Source: Onchidella celtica (Eukaryota; Mollusca; Gastropoda; Systellommatophora; Onchidiidae). Taken from it: a DNA stretch of 64,000 nucleotides. Every line of letters starts with the position of its first letter. Position 1 is the first letter of the stretch. The notes under the pieces are model-generated. The model did no database searches, was not told the DNA's origin, and saw only the letters and a list, made by a program, of their open reading frames with translations. Positions 1-20,300 of the stretch are shown here, one piece after another. A program made the translations under genes and the position numbers. Where the stretch lies: contig OZ007570.1 in NCBI GenBank assembly GCA_963931925.1, positions 45,123,691-45,187,690 of the forward strand. Direction: 5' to 3'.

Positions 1-101
1 TGCATTTGGAAGTAAGACGAGACCAAATTCAGCCAATTCGTCACTTTGCATTCTTACCTGGCTTAGCTGAAATATCAGATCTTGAAACAGAGTTAGCAAC
101 C

Positions 102-6913
<6,812 letters not shown>

Positions 6914-9900
6914 ACATCTGGGCGTCTGTGAGCTGATCAAAAGGGAACTACGACAACAGCAGCAATAACACTAACAGTAACAAAACACATGCAAAGAAAA
7001 GTGGCCTTCGAAATCGAGCACTATTCTATAGTTCTCGCCTACCATTGCTCATAATGTTTTTACTACTTTGAGAGCGCATCCTGGAGATAGCAAACAAACA
7101 TTCAGAACGATGTCTCAAGATTATTTAATTTATTTTGTTTTTTTCTGCGAATTTCATTATGAAAATAAGACAGCTGTTGTTCAAAAACTGTTTGTAGAGA
7201 ACTGTGTTAGGTCTACTTCAGACTGAGTGACGTGCAATACAAGTGATTTGCAAGACTGAATTTGTGAAATGCTACTGGCGCAGTTGTGTCAGTGGTTGTT
7301 TTATTAAGTGCTTGATTGTTTCTGCAGTAGATGCTAATTTGTTACGAGCTAAAGTCTGTGATAAAACACATTTAGTCGTATTCATAAGTTAGTAGTCTAC
7401 TTTTTTTTTTTTTTTTCGCGATTACATTATGCAAATCAGGGCATATAAGTCCTGTCGGTGTGGGATTACAATTTACAATGTCATAAGATTGCAAATATCT
7501 AAAAGAATGTGGGCCTAACTGAACTTGTATTGAATATAATATTTTATGTGATTATTCTGTGTAAACCAGAGTACATCAAGGCATCTCGGCATGGGGCCAC
7601 AATTCATAGCTCAATTATGTAAATTACTTGTTTAATGATATTTTTTGTGACCCCTCTATGTAAACCAGTGTGCTTAAGGGATCTCGATTTTGTATATTAA
7701 AATGATCTTTCAAAAGGTTTCATACCATATCATATCATGCAACTGAACTTGTATTATATATTTTGTACACCTCTATGGTGTAAACTAGTGTTCACAGGGC
7801 ATCTCGGTATTGACTATAAATGTCTTGCATAAAGATTTAATAGCCCACAAGGAATAAACTGAATATGTATTATATTATATGAAATATTTTATGTGACTAT
7901 TCTAATGTAAACCGCTGTGCATAAGGCATCTCAAATTTGAACCGGAACTTGAGGCTCGACAGTTTTACCGTTCAACAGAGAGTACAGTTATAATAGAGAT
8001 CTAATGGTGCAATGGATATTGTTTCGTAATTTTTGCGTATGGCAGCTCTTCAGAAAACAACAACAACAAACAAATTGAAGCAGGAATATGTAAGATAACC
8101 CTTGCTTAGGGCATTTGCCTCTTTGTACTTTATTTTGTTGTGTTTTAAATTAACGTCATTAAGTCATGGAAAGTTTAAATCATTCTTAGAGTAGAGAGAC
8201 AGACACATTTTCATTTGTAACAAATATTCACTGTACAGCCTTGTTGTAGCATGCATTAATTTGAAACAAATACACATTGTACAGACTTGTACAGGAAATC
8301 ATTGACCTTCAAATCATGCTGCATCAGTGTTATGTTATTGGAAGGATATGATTTAAACAGTAATAATTTTTTATATTGTTCATAATCTGTAATAAACTTA
8401 TTTTCATATTGAAAAATGTATATTGGAAGTTCAGTCTGTTTGACTTGTCCGAGAGTTTGACTTGCATAGAATGTCTGCTTTGTATGATAGTCCTTGCTTT
8501 CCAATGTCCGTTTTCCTTTCACTTTCCACTTGTCAGTTTCATTCAGTTAATTAACAAACATAGCAAATTAGACAACTACAATGTAAAGATAACAGTGTGC
8601 TTTGTGTTGTCTACATTCACGCCCAGATAAGGAATTCCCTTTCCACGGTTTTAAAAGAACTGTAATGGAAATTTTAATGCTTTACTTACTTGGCATTCGG
8701 ACAGATTCAAAACAGAGGCGTGTCTACGGAAAATAGTGCCCATGGCAAGCATTGAAACTGCGCCCCTGTCCAAACATCTGACACCACACAGAGCTATACA
8801 ACAGACCATTTCTAGAGCTCTGTGAGTGACATGTGGCTATTAGATAACTTTACCGCAATATCAGCTCAAAAATACTATTCAAGCTCATTTGTCTTTTCAT
8901 TAATATAGACTGTAGCACCACATGAAAATTATAACTACACCTTATTTACATCTGAAAACAATTACTTTTTCACTATCGGAGAATGGCCGTGTGACGCTAA
9001 CAGAAAACAGTCAGTGGCGCTCCCCTTTAAGTGCCCCCCCCCCCCGGGCACATGCCACGCCTGTCACACCCCTGATACGCCGCTGATTAAAAACTCTCTT
9101 GCTAACTCTGAGACAAAAGGATTTCAAGACTTTCCTTTCGCTCGCAAGCCTTTGGAGCAGTAACAGTAATGGCGTAGCGAGGGCCGGGGGGTCCACTGGG
9201 CGCACATTGCAGATGAGTTGGGAGGGGGAATGTTGTGGCACAAAACTCTGTTACAAAAAATTATTTTGTGTGAGCAGGCAGCACGGTTAAAACCTAATCA
9301 TGGGGACGGCCCTCCCAAAGCATACATCACCCCGGGGCTTTGTGAAACCTCGCTACGCCGCTGACTTAGAAGGCAAATTTAGTCAATGAATATGTTTCCA
9401 AGATCATCACTGAAAATCAAGCTAACCAGTTTGCTGCGCACATTGACTCACGGTAGAAAACACTGCCAAAGTTTATTTTTCCCATTGGACGAGGGGCAAA
9501 GAAATGTAAACGAAAAACTAAAAGGAAGACAACCTGCTGTTGACTTGTTCTCTCTTTGGTAAATATTTGTTAGAATGAACAAAAAATAAATTCTTTGACG
9601 TAGTTCGTGGTTCATTGCTTACACAGCATTACAGCTTACACACCAAACAGCATTCTCAATGGCCCTTCAGTTTCGTAAACATGCGGACTCGGAAATGGAA
9701 GGCGGAACGATAGTCGTTGTTTATTTGAGGATTTTAATATATTAAAATGCATGTATGTAGGCTACTTGTAATGCTACACTTGTCTTAACACGGCAAAGAC
9801 ATGTCAGTATTAAAATTTAAAGACAAAATTAAAAAGAAATCTCACGTCACTCCCGTCTTTTGCCAGCTGCAGTTTACAATACCTGTACTGCAACTACTAA

Positions 9901-10542
9901 ACCCTAATAAAACGACAATAAGTAATGAGATCCACAAAAGCAACAGTAAGTTTAACTGAGTACGCTGACTTGACAAGCCAACAAAACAACAACAACACAA
10001 CAAAAGTGCCATCCAAATCTGACCGTAAAGCAGGCATATCATTTGGAATACCGGTACGTAACTGACCTTAGCTGTACCAGCTGCTTTGTTTTTATTTTTC
10101 TTAACATTAACCTATTTAACGAAGAACCGTCCCCGAGAGCATCGCCATTAAAAAAGAATAATTATTGGGATAATTTCGGCATTCGACTATGGTTGCTTAT
10201 TATTCAAACGACAGACTGAAATCCGAGCTTCTGCAACTACGGTACCGCAAGCCAGCCATGAAGAAGCAACCCGTAGACACGGAAATAATTGAACCTCACA
10301 CACAGATTTAATACCGTACTGTTTTAACACACTATGGTAAAGAAATATTTAAATTTTACATTCAGGTGAGACCATCTCCGTTTTTCAGCCTCGCTACTTT
10401 TATGTAACAATATTATCATCACTGTAAAATAAGACCAGTTCAATGCCAATTTTGTTCCGTTCACAATATTATTGTTTTAGAAGTAAAAAGTAATCGACGA
10501 ATTACTTATATCGTGTTCCCTTACTAATTTTTACTTGACAAC
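6914..10542. other. NT5DC1 3' UTR and intergenic DNA before CHAF1B
   Basis: No gene recognised. NT5DC1 3' UTR runs from the TAG at 6911-6913; AATAAA signals occur at 7853-7858 and near 8391, so the transcript may be 0.9-1.5 kb longer than the CDS. A run of 14 C near 9037 is followed by a segment whose ends, about 9171-9184 and 9350-9361, are inverted copies of GGCGTAGCGAGG; this looks like a short inverted-repeat element. The rest, to about 10.5 kb, is AT-rich without coding signal. Confidence 0.6.
7517..7935. repeat. Degenerate tandem repeat, four units of about 100-127 bp, downstream of NT5DC1
   Basis: The block AACTGAACTTGTATT...(TATG)GTAAACCAG.GT...AAGGCATCTCGG recurs with its GTAAACC core at 7561, 7660, 7780 and 7907 (spacings 99, 120, 127). 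Copies are diverged and carry small indels. Three copies keep the GAACTTGTATT / GAATATGTATT lead. It probably lies in the 3' UTR or just beyond it. Confidence 0.75.
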
Positions 10543-10550
10543 GCGCGAAA
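10543..10550 (-). promoter_or_regulatory. E2F-type site upstream of CHAF1B
   Basis: GCGCGAAA, the complement of TTTCGCGC, fits the E2F consensus TTTSSCGC exactly. It sits 84 bp before the CHAF1B ATG. CAF-1 subunits are S-phase genes and E2F targets in other animals, so the site makes sense; function here is inferred. Confidence 0.55.
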
Positions 10551-10633
10551 CAAGAATAGGAGTGCTTTTCTTCCCATCACAAGGAGGTGCCAAAACATAT
10601 TGAGACCGAGAATATCTTGACTCCTGGGTAAAG

Positions 10634-13600
10634 ATGAAGGTTATCACTCCTGAAATCTCATGGCACGAGCGAGAACCAATCTATAGTATAGACTTTCAGC
10701 CAGGTCAGAGATCTATCCAACGTCTCGCCAGTGGTGGCGTCGATAAAATCGTCAGGGTAAGTGGCATTGTCATGTCAGTGTCATGGTTCAGCACATAATG
10801 CACATAATTTACTAGACAGATCGGGAGGTCTCCCCCCCCGTCCGCGCCACTTACCAAAAAGTTAACAAACATAATATGATTAAGATATAAGCTTAAACAA
10901 CCTGCATTGGAATGGTCAGATGGTCCTGGGGACGTGAAGGTCTAGTCAGTTTGTATCAATGGGCGGTAGACAGATTGACTAATCAGGCGAAAAGGGGCTG
11001 GGGTAGTTGTGTTTTCTTGACTGGCGCGGACGGGCGGAAGATCTTCCGACAGATCTATCCAGCCTGTCATTGTAAATTGTAGGCCTAAATAAATGTTTGT
11101 GGGGAGGAGTTCTATTTGAGTCACTTTATGGAGACTTACGACTACGTAGGATCCGTGAATGGGGTTTTGCACTTTTGTTATTCCTTCCATTCAGGAACCC
11201 ACTGACTTAACCCTCACCCTGCGAGGGGCGGCAATTGTCGGTATTGACTCGCAAGCGCTCACGCCGCACGGGCGGCAAAAGTCGGGAAGGTCAAGCTGAC
11301 CGCGCCACGCGGAAATCTTCTAAATCAAACGCATTGTGACATGGAGATGTTAACGAGTGAACCACTGGTCGGAATCACAAAGACTAAGCTTTCAAAGGCT
11401 CTCCCCTCACTTTCAAAAGATGTAACATCGACATGCGAACTGTTGCTCAACAAATTTGCAATATTATCTCATTTTCTCACAAGCTGACCACCATCTGGAG
11501 TTGTCTGTATCTAAGAACCAATCAGAAACAAGCTCTGAAATAATGTTTGCCCCAAATGCCCACATTGGTTTATTAGTCATGTCACGACATGTGTCAATCA
11601 GGATGAAACCATTTGTGTAGGGCTTAGGAGGGCGTGGCTAGTTATCATGCTTCGTTCTCACGAAAACTACAGTTGTCAGTTTGGAATCATAAGTCAGATC
11701 ATTGGTTAGAGACTGACAGACTAAGGTTTTGCTGGTTAATTCATTATCAATCGTGATAAGGCATAGCAGCGAATGTTTTCGTACCGATCAATAAAAACCG
11801 AACCACGTGGACAGCGTATGTGGTCATCGCATAGCGGCACGGGTCAGTGACCCCAGATAAGATTCTCATTGAGTAAGGTCACTGACCGTGCAGCGGGCTT
11901 TACGGGTAGCGCTCGGGGTATGGGTTAATTTAATAATAACTTTGAGTTAAAAAGAAAATCTTGCAAAAAACCTGAAAATTTCAGTGTGAGCATTTGTACT
12001 TTACTGCTTTTAGATTTAATAGATCTAGACCTAGATATCTAGTTAGAATAATTTATTATAAACACTTAATTATATTAGGATCAGTCAGTGGTCAAGCAGA
12101 ATCAGATTGTTAGGCCTAGGCTGAAATTTCACCTAGCAGGCTATTACAACAGCCAGCTCAGTAAGGCTCTGGATGAGCACGCCCCTCCGAGGATACTGAC
12201 CATCAGCCATCGTCCAGCTGCCCCATGGTACACACTTCGCATTAAGGAGGCGAAACAACAACGGCGTAGAGCAGAAAGAGAGTGGAGAAGAACAAAACTA
12301 ACTGTCCACAAACAGATTTACGAACAACACATCCATAATGTGAAAGTACTCATTAACTCTGGAAGAAAATCTTTTTACAGTGAAAAAATTGTAAATTGTA
12401 AAAACTCTAAGATCATTTTTACCATTGCTAATGAAATGAAAGGAATGTCCAAAACACCTGCACTACCTAACAACATTCCCACCTCAGAGTTACCTGATAA
12501 ATTTGGTCAATTTTTCTCTGACAAAGTGTATAAAATTCGTAGTGAACTAGATCATGATAGAAATGCTGATGAGTCTGATTTAAATGTTCTTACATCACAT
12601 TGCGCATATACTGGTAGCACACTTGGTGAATTTAAACCAGTCACTAAGGAAGAAATTAAAAAACTCATTTTGTCATCACCACCAAAATCATGTCCTTTGG
12701 ATCCAATCCCCACAACTCTTTTAGTCCAATGTCTCGATACACTTCTTGATTTTATAACATCTATCATCAATCAGTCTTTACAGTCAGGGCAAGTTCCCAC
12801 ATGTTTCAAGAAGGCTTTGGTAATACCTTTATTGAAGAAAAAGAGTCTGGACCCAAATGAACTAAAAAATTATCGCCCTGTGTCCAACCTACCTTTCCTG
12901 TCCAAAATCCTCGAAAAAGTTGTTCTAGCTCAACTTAAAGAACATCTTAACTTGAATGATTTGATTGAGCCTTTCCAATCGGCCTACCGGGAAAATCATA
13001 GTACCGAAACTGCCCTGTTGAGAATAGTAAATGACATCTTACTATCAAGTGATGATGGTAAAGTCACCATTCTCACCTTACTGGATCTGTCCTCTGCTTT
13101 CGATACTATCGACCATGTTGTCCTTCTCCAACGGTTATCCTTTAATTTTGGAATCAGTGGCAATGCATTATTATGGCTCACATCGTATTTGAGAGAAAGA
13201 TCACAGTATGTCACCGTACAAGGTAACCTGTCCACCCAGTTCCCATTGAGATTTGGTGTTCCTCAAGGTTCAGTCCTTGGCCCTATTTTGTACACGCTGT
13301 ATACATTTCCATTGAGCCAAACAATAAGATCTTACAATATTGATTACCATATGTACGCTGATGACACACAGCTGTACAAATCTTCCTATCCTGGTGACTT
13401 GCCAATTTTGGTAGCAAAAATTGAAAATTGTTGTAGAGCTGTGAAGTTGTGGATGGAATATAACAAACTGAAATTGAACAATGATAAAACCGAGGTTATT
13501 CTTTGCTCCACTAGCAGTAAACTGAATTTGGTAGATGCAAACATCACAGGCATACAGTTTGACGACACTTTCGTTGAATTTTCAAGCCCAGCAAAAAACC

Positions 13601-14333
13601 TGGGCGTACTTCTTGATAGTACATTGAGTATGGAGCGTCATCTAAACAGCTTGGTTAGATCAATATTTTTTGAGATTAGGAAAATTTCACGAATGAAGCC
13701 TTTTTTAACCACAGATCCCATTAAGACCCTGGTAACATCCTTGGTTTTGTCACGTCTTGACTATTGTAATTCACTGCTGGCGGGTCTTCAGGAAGAAAAG
13801 ATTTCAAAACTTCAGAGAGCACAGAACTGTGCAGCTCGTCTTGTTCTTGGAAAATCAAGATATCACAGTAGCACAGAGTTACTCAAAACACTTCATTGGT
13901 TGCCTGTTAAAGCACGTATCGAGTACAAGATTGCACTAATGTGCTTCAATTTCTTTGAATCTTCCACCCCAAATTATTTAAGTGCAGTTTTGTTTTCCTA
14001 TATGCCCGCCAGAGCCCTGAGATCATCACAGGACTCTAGGCTTTTGAAAGTCCCACGATGTAACCTAAAGAGGTTTGGAGAAAGGTCGTTTAGTTACATT
14101 GGTCCCACTATTTGGAACTTCTTGCCTATCTCTTTGAGATTCGCTGGCAGTGCTGCCATTTTCAAGACGGGGTTAAAAACATTTATTTGAGAAATATCTA
14201 TAGTGTGTGTGTGTGTGTGTGTGTGTGTGTCTGCCAGCTGGCCATTTATGTGTACCTGTGTGTGTGTGCATATATTCCATCATGTTATTGTAAAGCGCCT
14301 TGAGGCATGGCTAAAGGCGCTATATAAATCTAC

Positions 14334-14368
<35 letters not shown>

Positions 14369-17300
14369 ATAGTAGATACGTTTTAAAAGTAGGCATAATA
14401 TAAATATTTATATACTAATTACTATAGGCTACTGCTGTGATTTTAAATTTGATGCATTTTCAGATTTGGCAAATGACACTTGATGATGAAGGAAAAGGAA
14501 ATGTGGATTTTTTGTCAAATTTACGGAGACATACTGCAACTGTCAATGTTGTCAGGTTTTCAAAAACTGGTAAGAAATTGATATTTGAATGAATTGATGG
14601 GGATGTAGATAGTGTAGGTTATACGTGTTTTGTTCTAACTGCAGTTGTAGAAGTTGAGGCTCCTTGGAAATGGAAACAAAGAATGTAGGCCTAATAATTG
14701 TATGAATGTCTCCCAAGAACATGTTGAAAAACTGCACCATAATCCTGGGTGTTTCCTGCTGTTTTTGACATTTGAAAGACATTTGGTATTTGTCTGTATT
14801 AATGGGAATGAGGCATACTTATTGTTAACTGCAGACAATTTTCAGTGCTAATAAAAATTGTGCAGGATTACCTTCAGGTGTACTCCGCTGTGTATTGGTA
14901 GTGATGCAGTGGATACATTGATTTATAATAAATCTTCAGTTAGGCCTATCTTTAGACATGGAGGCACACTATTATTCTGTGCATTATGAATAAACATTTT
15001 GTTAATTTAATTAACATTCTATTCTGTGTTTGAGAAATTGCAGAGGAATTTGATTTGCATGTTAGACATTGATTTTTTTTTTACAGAAATGTGAAATTTA
15101 ATTGAATAGGCAAGAAAAAAACAACAACCAAAGAATGGAGTTTAAACAAAACCAATTTGTCCTTTTGCTCTTCTCGCAGGTGATCTGTTGGCCTCATCAG
15201 GGGATGGTAAGGCTGCTTATTATTGTTGGAATCTGTAGTACCTAGTAGATTATAATAATTTCCAAAGCCCTTGGGCTTGAGGCAGTGATGTTGATAAATT
15301 TTGTTGTGATTGGTGCAAAGAACAACAGATACCCATTGTGACTATTTTGTTTTCTGAGTTCAATGTCTGTTTTATCCAATTTCTAAGATTTCTAAATTAT
15401 TGTTATTATTAATTTTTGTTTTGTTTTAATAAATATTTTGCTAACGTCTAACACTTTATGGACAGCATTTACAATGTAACAGAGTTAAAATTTGAAAAAA
15501 AAATTGTGAACAGCTGTAGAATTTTAATAATTGTAAAACGAATATTTTAAATGAGCTGTATCAAGTGATGTGGCAAGTTACAGCAGTGTAGAATTAATCA
15601 TGTGTAAACATCATCTTTGATTTTGTTGCACACAGATTCTACCATAATCTTGTGGAAGCTGAGTGATGTTGCAGCACCAGCAAACAATATTTTTGCGGAA
15701 GATGATGCTGAGGATGACAAAGAGTCATGGGTGTGTCATAAAACACTCAGGTAAGCACTGCATGCTGATTGATGCATTTCTAACTTGCCGTATTCTGTGT
15801 GATTGTATAAATCTTTGTTTTACACTAATATCCAGGATGGAAGGCATTCTATGTGAGGTGACCAGCTTTAGTAGGGCACCTGTTTCATGTTCCAAGCATA
15901 AATAGGCAAACTGCATGTTTACTATAAAAATGTCCACCAAGAGGATTAATTTGCCAAGGCAAAGCCCGCTTGTTACTTGTTACACCTGTGCGTGAAAGCT
16001 CTTAAAGTTGCAGCCTTGAAATGTCTTTGCCTTGTGCCTCAAATGCAACTCCTCCCTCCAGGAATACATTGAGTGTTCTGTTTTCTTTGTGTGCATTAAT
16101 TTGCAAATTTCTTCTTAGGCAGCGCAAATGTTTCATAGGTCATAGCTGTATGTCTTGCTATGGTATTGTTTAGTTATCTGTGACTCATAAGTTCAGAACC
16201 ATTGGAATTGTGAAGCATCTCTCAATGTAAGAATGATGCATGCTCACAAGAAAGGCAAAGGTGAAGAGTGAAATTTAAAGACTACACTGGTATTCCCACA
16301 GTCTACCCAGAAAATGTAGTTTTTATTCTGAGGTATTAAGATACACTATAGATGATTTAAGATGCTCTAAAAGCAGTAAGGGAACTAAATTTCAAAATTG
16401 TTACAAGGATTTTAATCTTATTTAATTCATTAATTTTTATATTTCAGAGGACATCTGGGGGATGTTGCAGATTTAAGCTGGTCAAAAGATGACCGCTATT
16501 TGGTTTCTGGTTCAGTTGATAACTGTGCAATAGTTTGGGACGTCATCAAAGGTGAAGGAGATTCTTCTTTTTTCAGATTCTATTAAAGATGAATCAAAAG
16601 AATTTTTCAACACCTTCATAGAGTCAGAAGCCTGGGCTGTTGCAAGATGAAAAATTTTATATTTTTGAGTCATCTAACATGGCTGTTTTTTCTTGAGTCA
16701 TTGCGGCATAGATACTTGAAAATTTACACCTTTTTTTTTGACTGAATCATTGATAGAATTATTCTGCTTGGCATTAAGACTGAAAGACCAATGTTAATTC
16801 TGTTGTGTTTCTCTCTTTTTCTCTTTTTTCTTTGAAATTTTGATGTTTTAAAAAAAATTTTGGGTGGTTCTCAAAGATGCATTGGATGCAACTGATATTT
16901 TAAAAAATATTTAGCACTTCATCTGTAAGTAATTAGTACTGCCTGTCTAAAACTGTCATCATGTGAATTTTGATGGACAAACAATACAGGGCAAAGGCAA
17001 ATTGAATCTGCTGAGATATTGTTTTTTCTTAGATGTTACCTACCGGAAGATCCTACAGATATCACAACTTTGTTGTTTGTCAGGTTTTTTTTTATCTCAA
17101 TTAAGTTTCAATTCAGCCTAAGTAAATCTTTGTTTTCCTTTTAAATTTTCATAATTGTTTCTTGTTTTAATACATCCTTATTAACTGACTTGGGTATCAT
17201 GTCTTTTTGAATCACAGATGCAAAGGTGGCAATCTTTAATGAACACAAGAGCTATGTGCAAGGAGTGGCTTTTGATCCACTGGGATATTATGTGGCAACT

Positions 17301-20300
17301 ATGAGTGCTGACAGGTAACTAGTCAGCAAAATTTTGTTCAAAACAGAACTGATGTTACTTTCTGTATTTATAAAACTAGTGGACAAGATTTTTGTTGCTG
17401 AGCTGATGTTCATTAAACAAAGAAAAAAAATTGCAGTAAGATCATTTTTAATCTTAAAAAGGAAAAATGTAGTCCATTCCTTACCTGAAGATCCCTGCCA
17501 AATTACACCCTTGTAGACATAAAATTGTTTAAATATGTTGTTATTCTACCAAAATAAAATAAGACCGACATCCTATTTTTCTGTGGAGTAACTTCTATGC
17601 CTGACACTCGGATAATTTTTAGGGGCCATTTTATGCTGTGATTACTGCCATTGTCATTGTAACGGCGGTCTTATTTTGCTTTCTCAGATCCATGAGATTG
17701 TACAACTTTCATTCAAAGAATTGTGTACATAATGTCAGCAAAATGACACTTCCTTCAGCACAACCATCTGTTATCAATGATGCAGGAGAAGTTTCTGGTC
17801 CACAAACTGAAAGCAAGCAAAAACCATTCAGAATTTTCCATGATGACAGCCTGCGATCTTTCTTTCGTCGCCTGGACTTTTCACCTGACGGCCAGCTTCT
17901 TATGGCACCAGCAGGAGTTATGGAACTTGGTGAAGGGAAAACCGTTAATACTTCCTTTGTCTTTGCCCGAGGGGCGTTCACTAAGTAAGATAATACTTTA
18001 TTAAATTTACTAAAGGTCTTGGGTTCAGATCACCCAGCTCTGAAATTTTAATAGTTTTCTTTTGCAGTGGAAATAGAAGATGACTACATCTTTCCTTATG
18101 TGTAAATATATCTTCACTTACAACAAAAAAAAAAGAAGTTAAAAAAGGGTCTATCTCAGTGTCCTCTTTCCATATCTGATCAGTTTTGTTCTTCCTCCTT
18201 GAGCTGTGAAGCTGACTTTTATAGATTAGGGCAGTTTGTGCTGAAGACCATTGTTATGTTGTTGTCATGGCTGCAAACATTATTTTTATACATATGTTTT
18301 TTCTTACTGAATTAGCCTTGTTATGAATATTGATTATTTAGTTAATAGTGTTCATTTGTCTTTCATGATAAGAGAGGTTTGCTACCTTGGGCATTTATAC
18401 CTGTATTTTTAAATTTCTTTGTTCTCTCTCTGGCTTTAAAATGTTCCAGTCGACCTCCTTTAGCCCTGAAATGAGCTGTTGTACTTGTAGCCCTCAAAAG
18501 GGCTGGTGCAATAGTTTTGTATTCAAAATTTTATTGTTGGTAGTGAGATGTTGTGCACAACTGTGCTGGACTAAGTAATACTATTGATAGGTAATGCTAT
18601 TCAACAAGAGCCGAAAATCGAAAACATATCTAAAAATTCTTCTTCCAGACCAGCACTCTATCTGCCTAGTGTTGATAAGACCACCAGAGTTGTAAGAACG
18701 AATCCACAGCTATTTCAGCTGAGACCTGTCATTGATACCAGTGCCCAGGATAAATTATCTGCTGAAGGTATGACCACAGTTTGTGCGCTGGACTAAAGAC
18801 TATGACTACCGGTTTCTTCCCACTTGGAATTTCAAAGATCATCCTTCATATTTCGTTTCTGATTCTCTTCTGAACATCATCGTGTCCCACGCTTCTGTCA
18901 GGAATTCATGCTGTAATTTTTCAATTTCTTAATGTGCTAAGCTAAAATATGATGCATGTATTTAAACTCTGAATGAACAAGTAATCTGATGTTATAAAAC
19001 ATGAACCAGTAAGTTCACCTATAACACATAAGTAGAGACACTGGACAGGTACTGATCAGGAAGTTATATCCACTACATTTGAGATGTGTGACAATCCACA
19101 GGGTGTTGCTTTTCGCTGTTCATCTTGTTTTGTTGGCAGCTTTTCTGCCACAGTATTTTTAACTTCTTCCTATGCCTGTGTTATTGAATCAGTATTACTT
19201 TTATCTGGTTTAACAATTGAATCTGGTTCAATTGTCACCACAGAAATTTCAGACACACACAAACTAGAAAAATGTCAGTATGTTGGATGGAAGCATTGTA
19301 TCCAGTGACAAGTCTGGCAACTGGCATTATTCATATTGTAATTAAGAATGTCTTTTTTAAAATTTTAACATCAATGAATTAACTCTTATTTACTGAAAGA
19401 AGAATTATTTGTGACTGCAGCTATGTTTACAGAAAAGGGTTTTATATTTACATTGCCATAAAAAGTGAAACTTATTACGTATAAAATAAAAGAGCTTTAT
19501 GTGGAAAATATGTTGTCACTTTTCATTCACTTTTTTCAGATTCTGAAAGTAATAAAAAGACGGAATGGGAAAAGCACAAGTCCATTTTTTGGTAAGAAGT
19601 ATTTTTAAAGAGATCCATTTATTTCATATTACTTACTGGATGTTTTATATTTGTTTGTTTGTTTTGTCAGTCTGAAGCCAGAGTCATTGAAGATTTCAGC
19701 ATATAAGTAAATATTAAATAGATTGATAAAAGCATTTAACCCTCGTTCCACGATGTTTAAATGCCCATGTAATGCCCTGTGCGGGGATAGCCAGCGGCCA
19801 GTCAGCCGATTGTTCGCGTGTTGCCGATAACCTCGGCGGTCGGGTCAATCGGGTCCTTATGAACACGTGTATTGAGTTTAATAACAACAATAGTGGTGGA
19901 TAAATTGTAAGTAACCCCTATGATATTTGGATAAAGTACTTGTGATGATATGCAGTAGATTTTATTGTGAAATGGAAGGCCCCAAATCAAGAATTTTCTG
20001 CATTTACATGCCGCTTAACACGCGTTTTATCCTTTTCCCAGGACCTCTGCGCTTTTTCTGTCCCTAAGTCAGGCCATTCAGGTGAACAAATTATTTTTTA
20101 AGCCATTCGCTTAATTTACTAACCACATGTATCGTGACATTGCCTTCTCCCTCCTCTACTATGTAAAGCTTCCACTTACTATAATGTTAGTTTTAGCGAG
20201 AGATTTGATTTCCAGTTCTAGGCCGTAGAGCACATGCATGTACTGAAAAGCGGTTTAATCAAAGGAACACAGTATCTCTCTAATTACCACATCAAATAAA

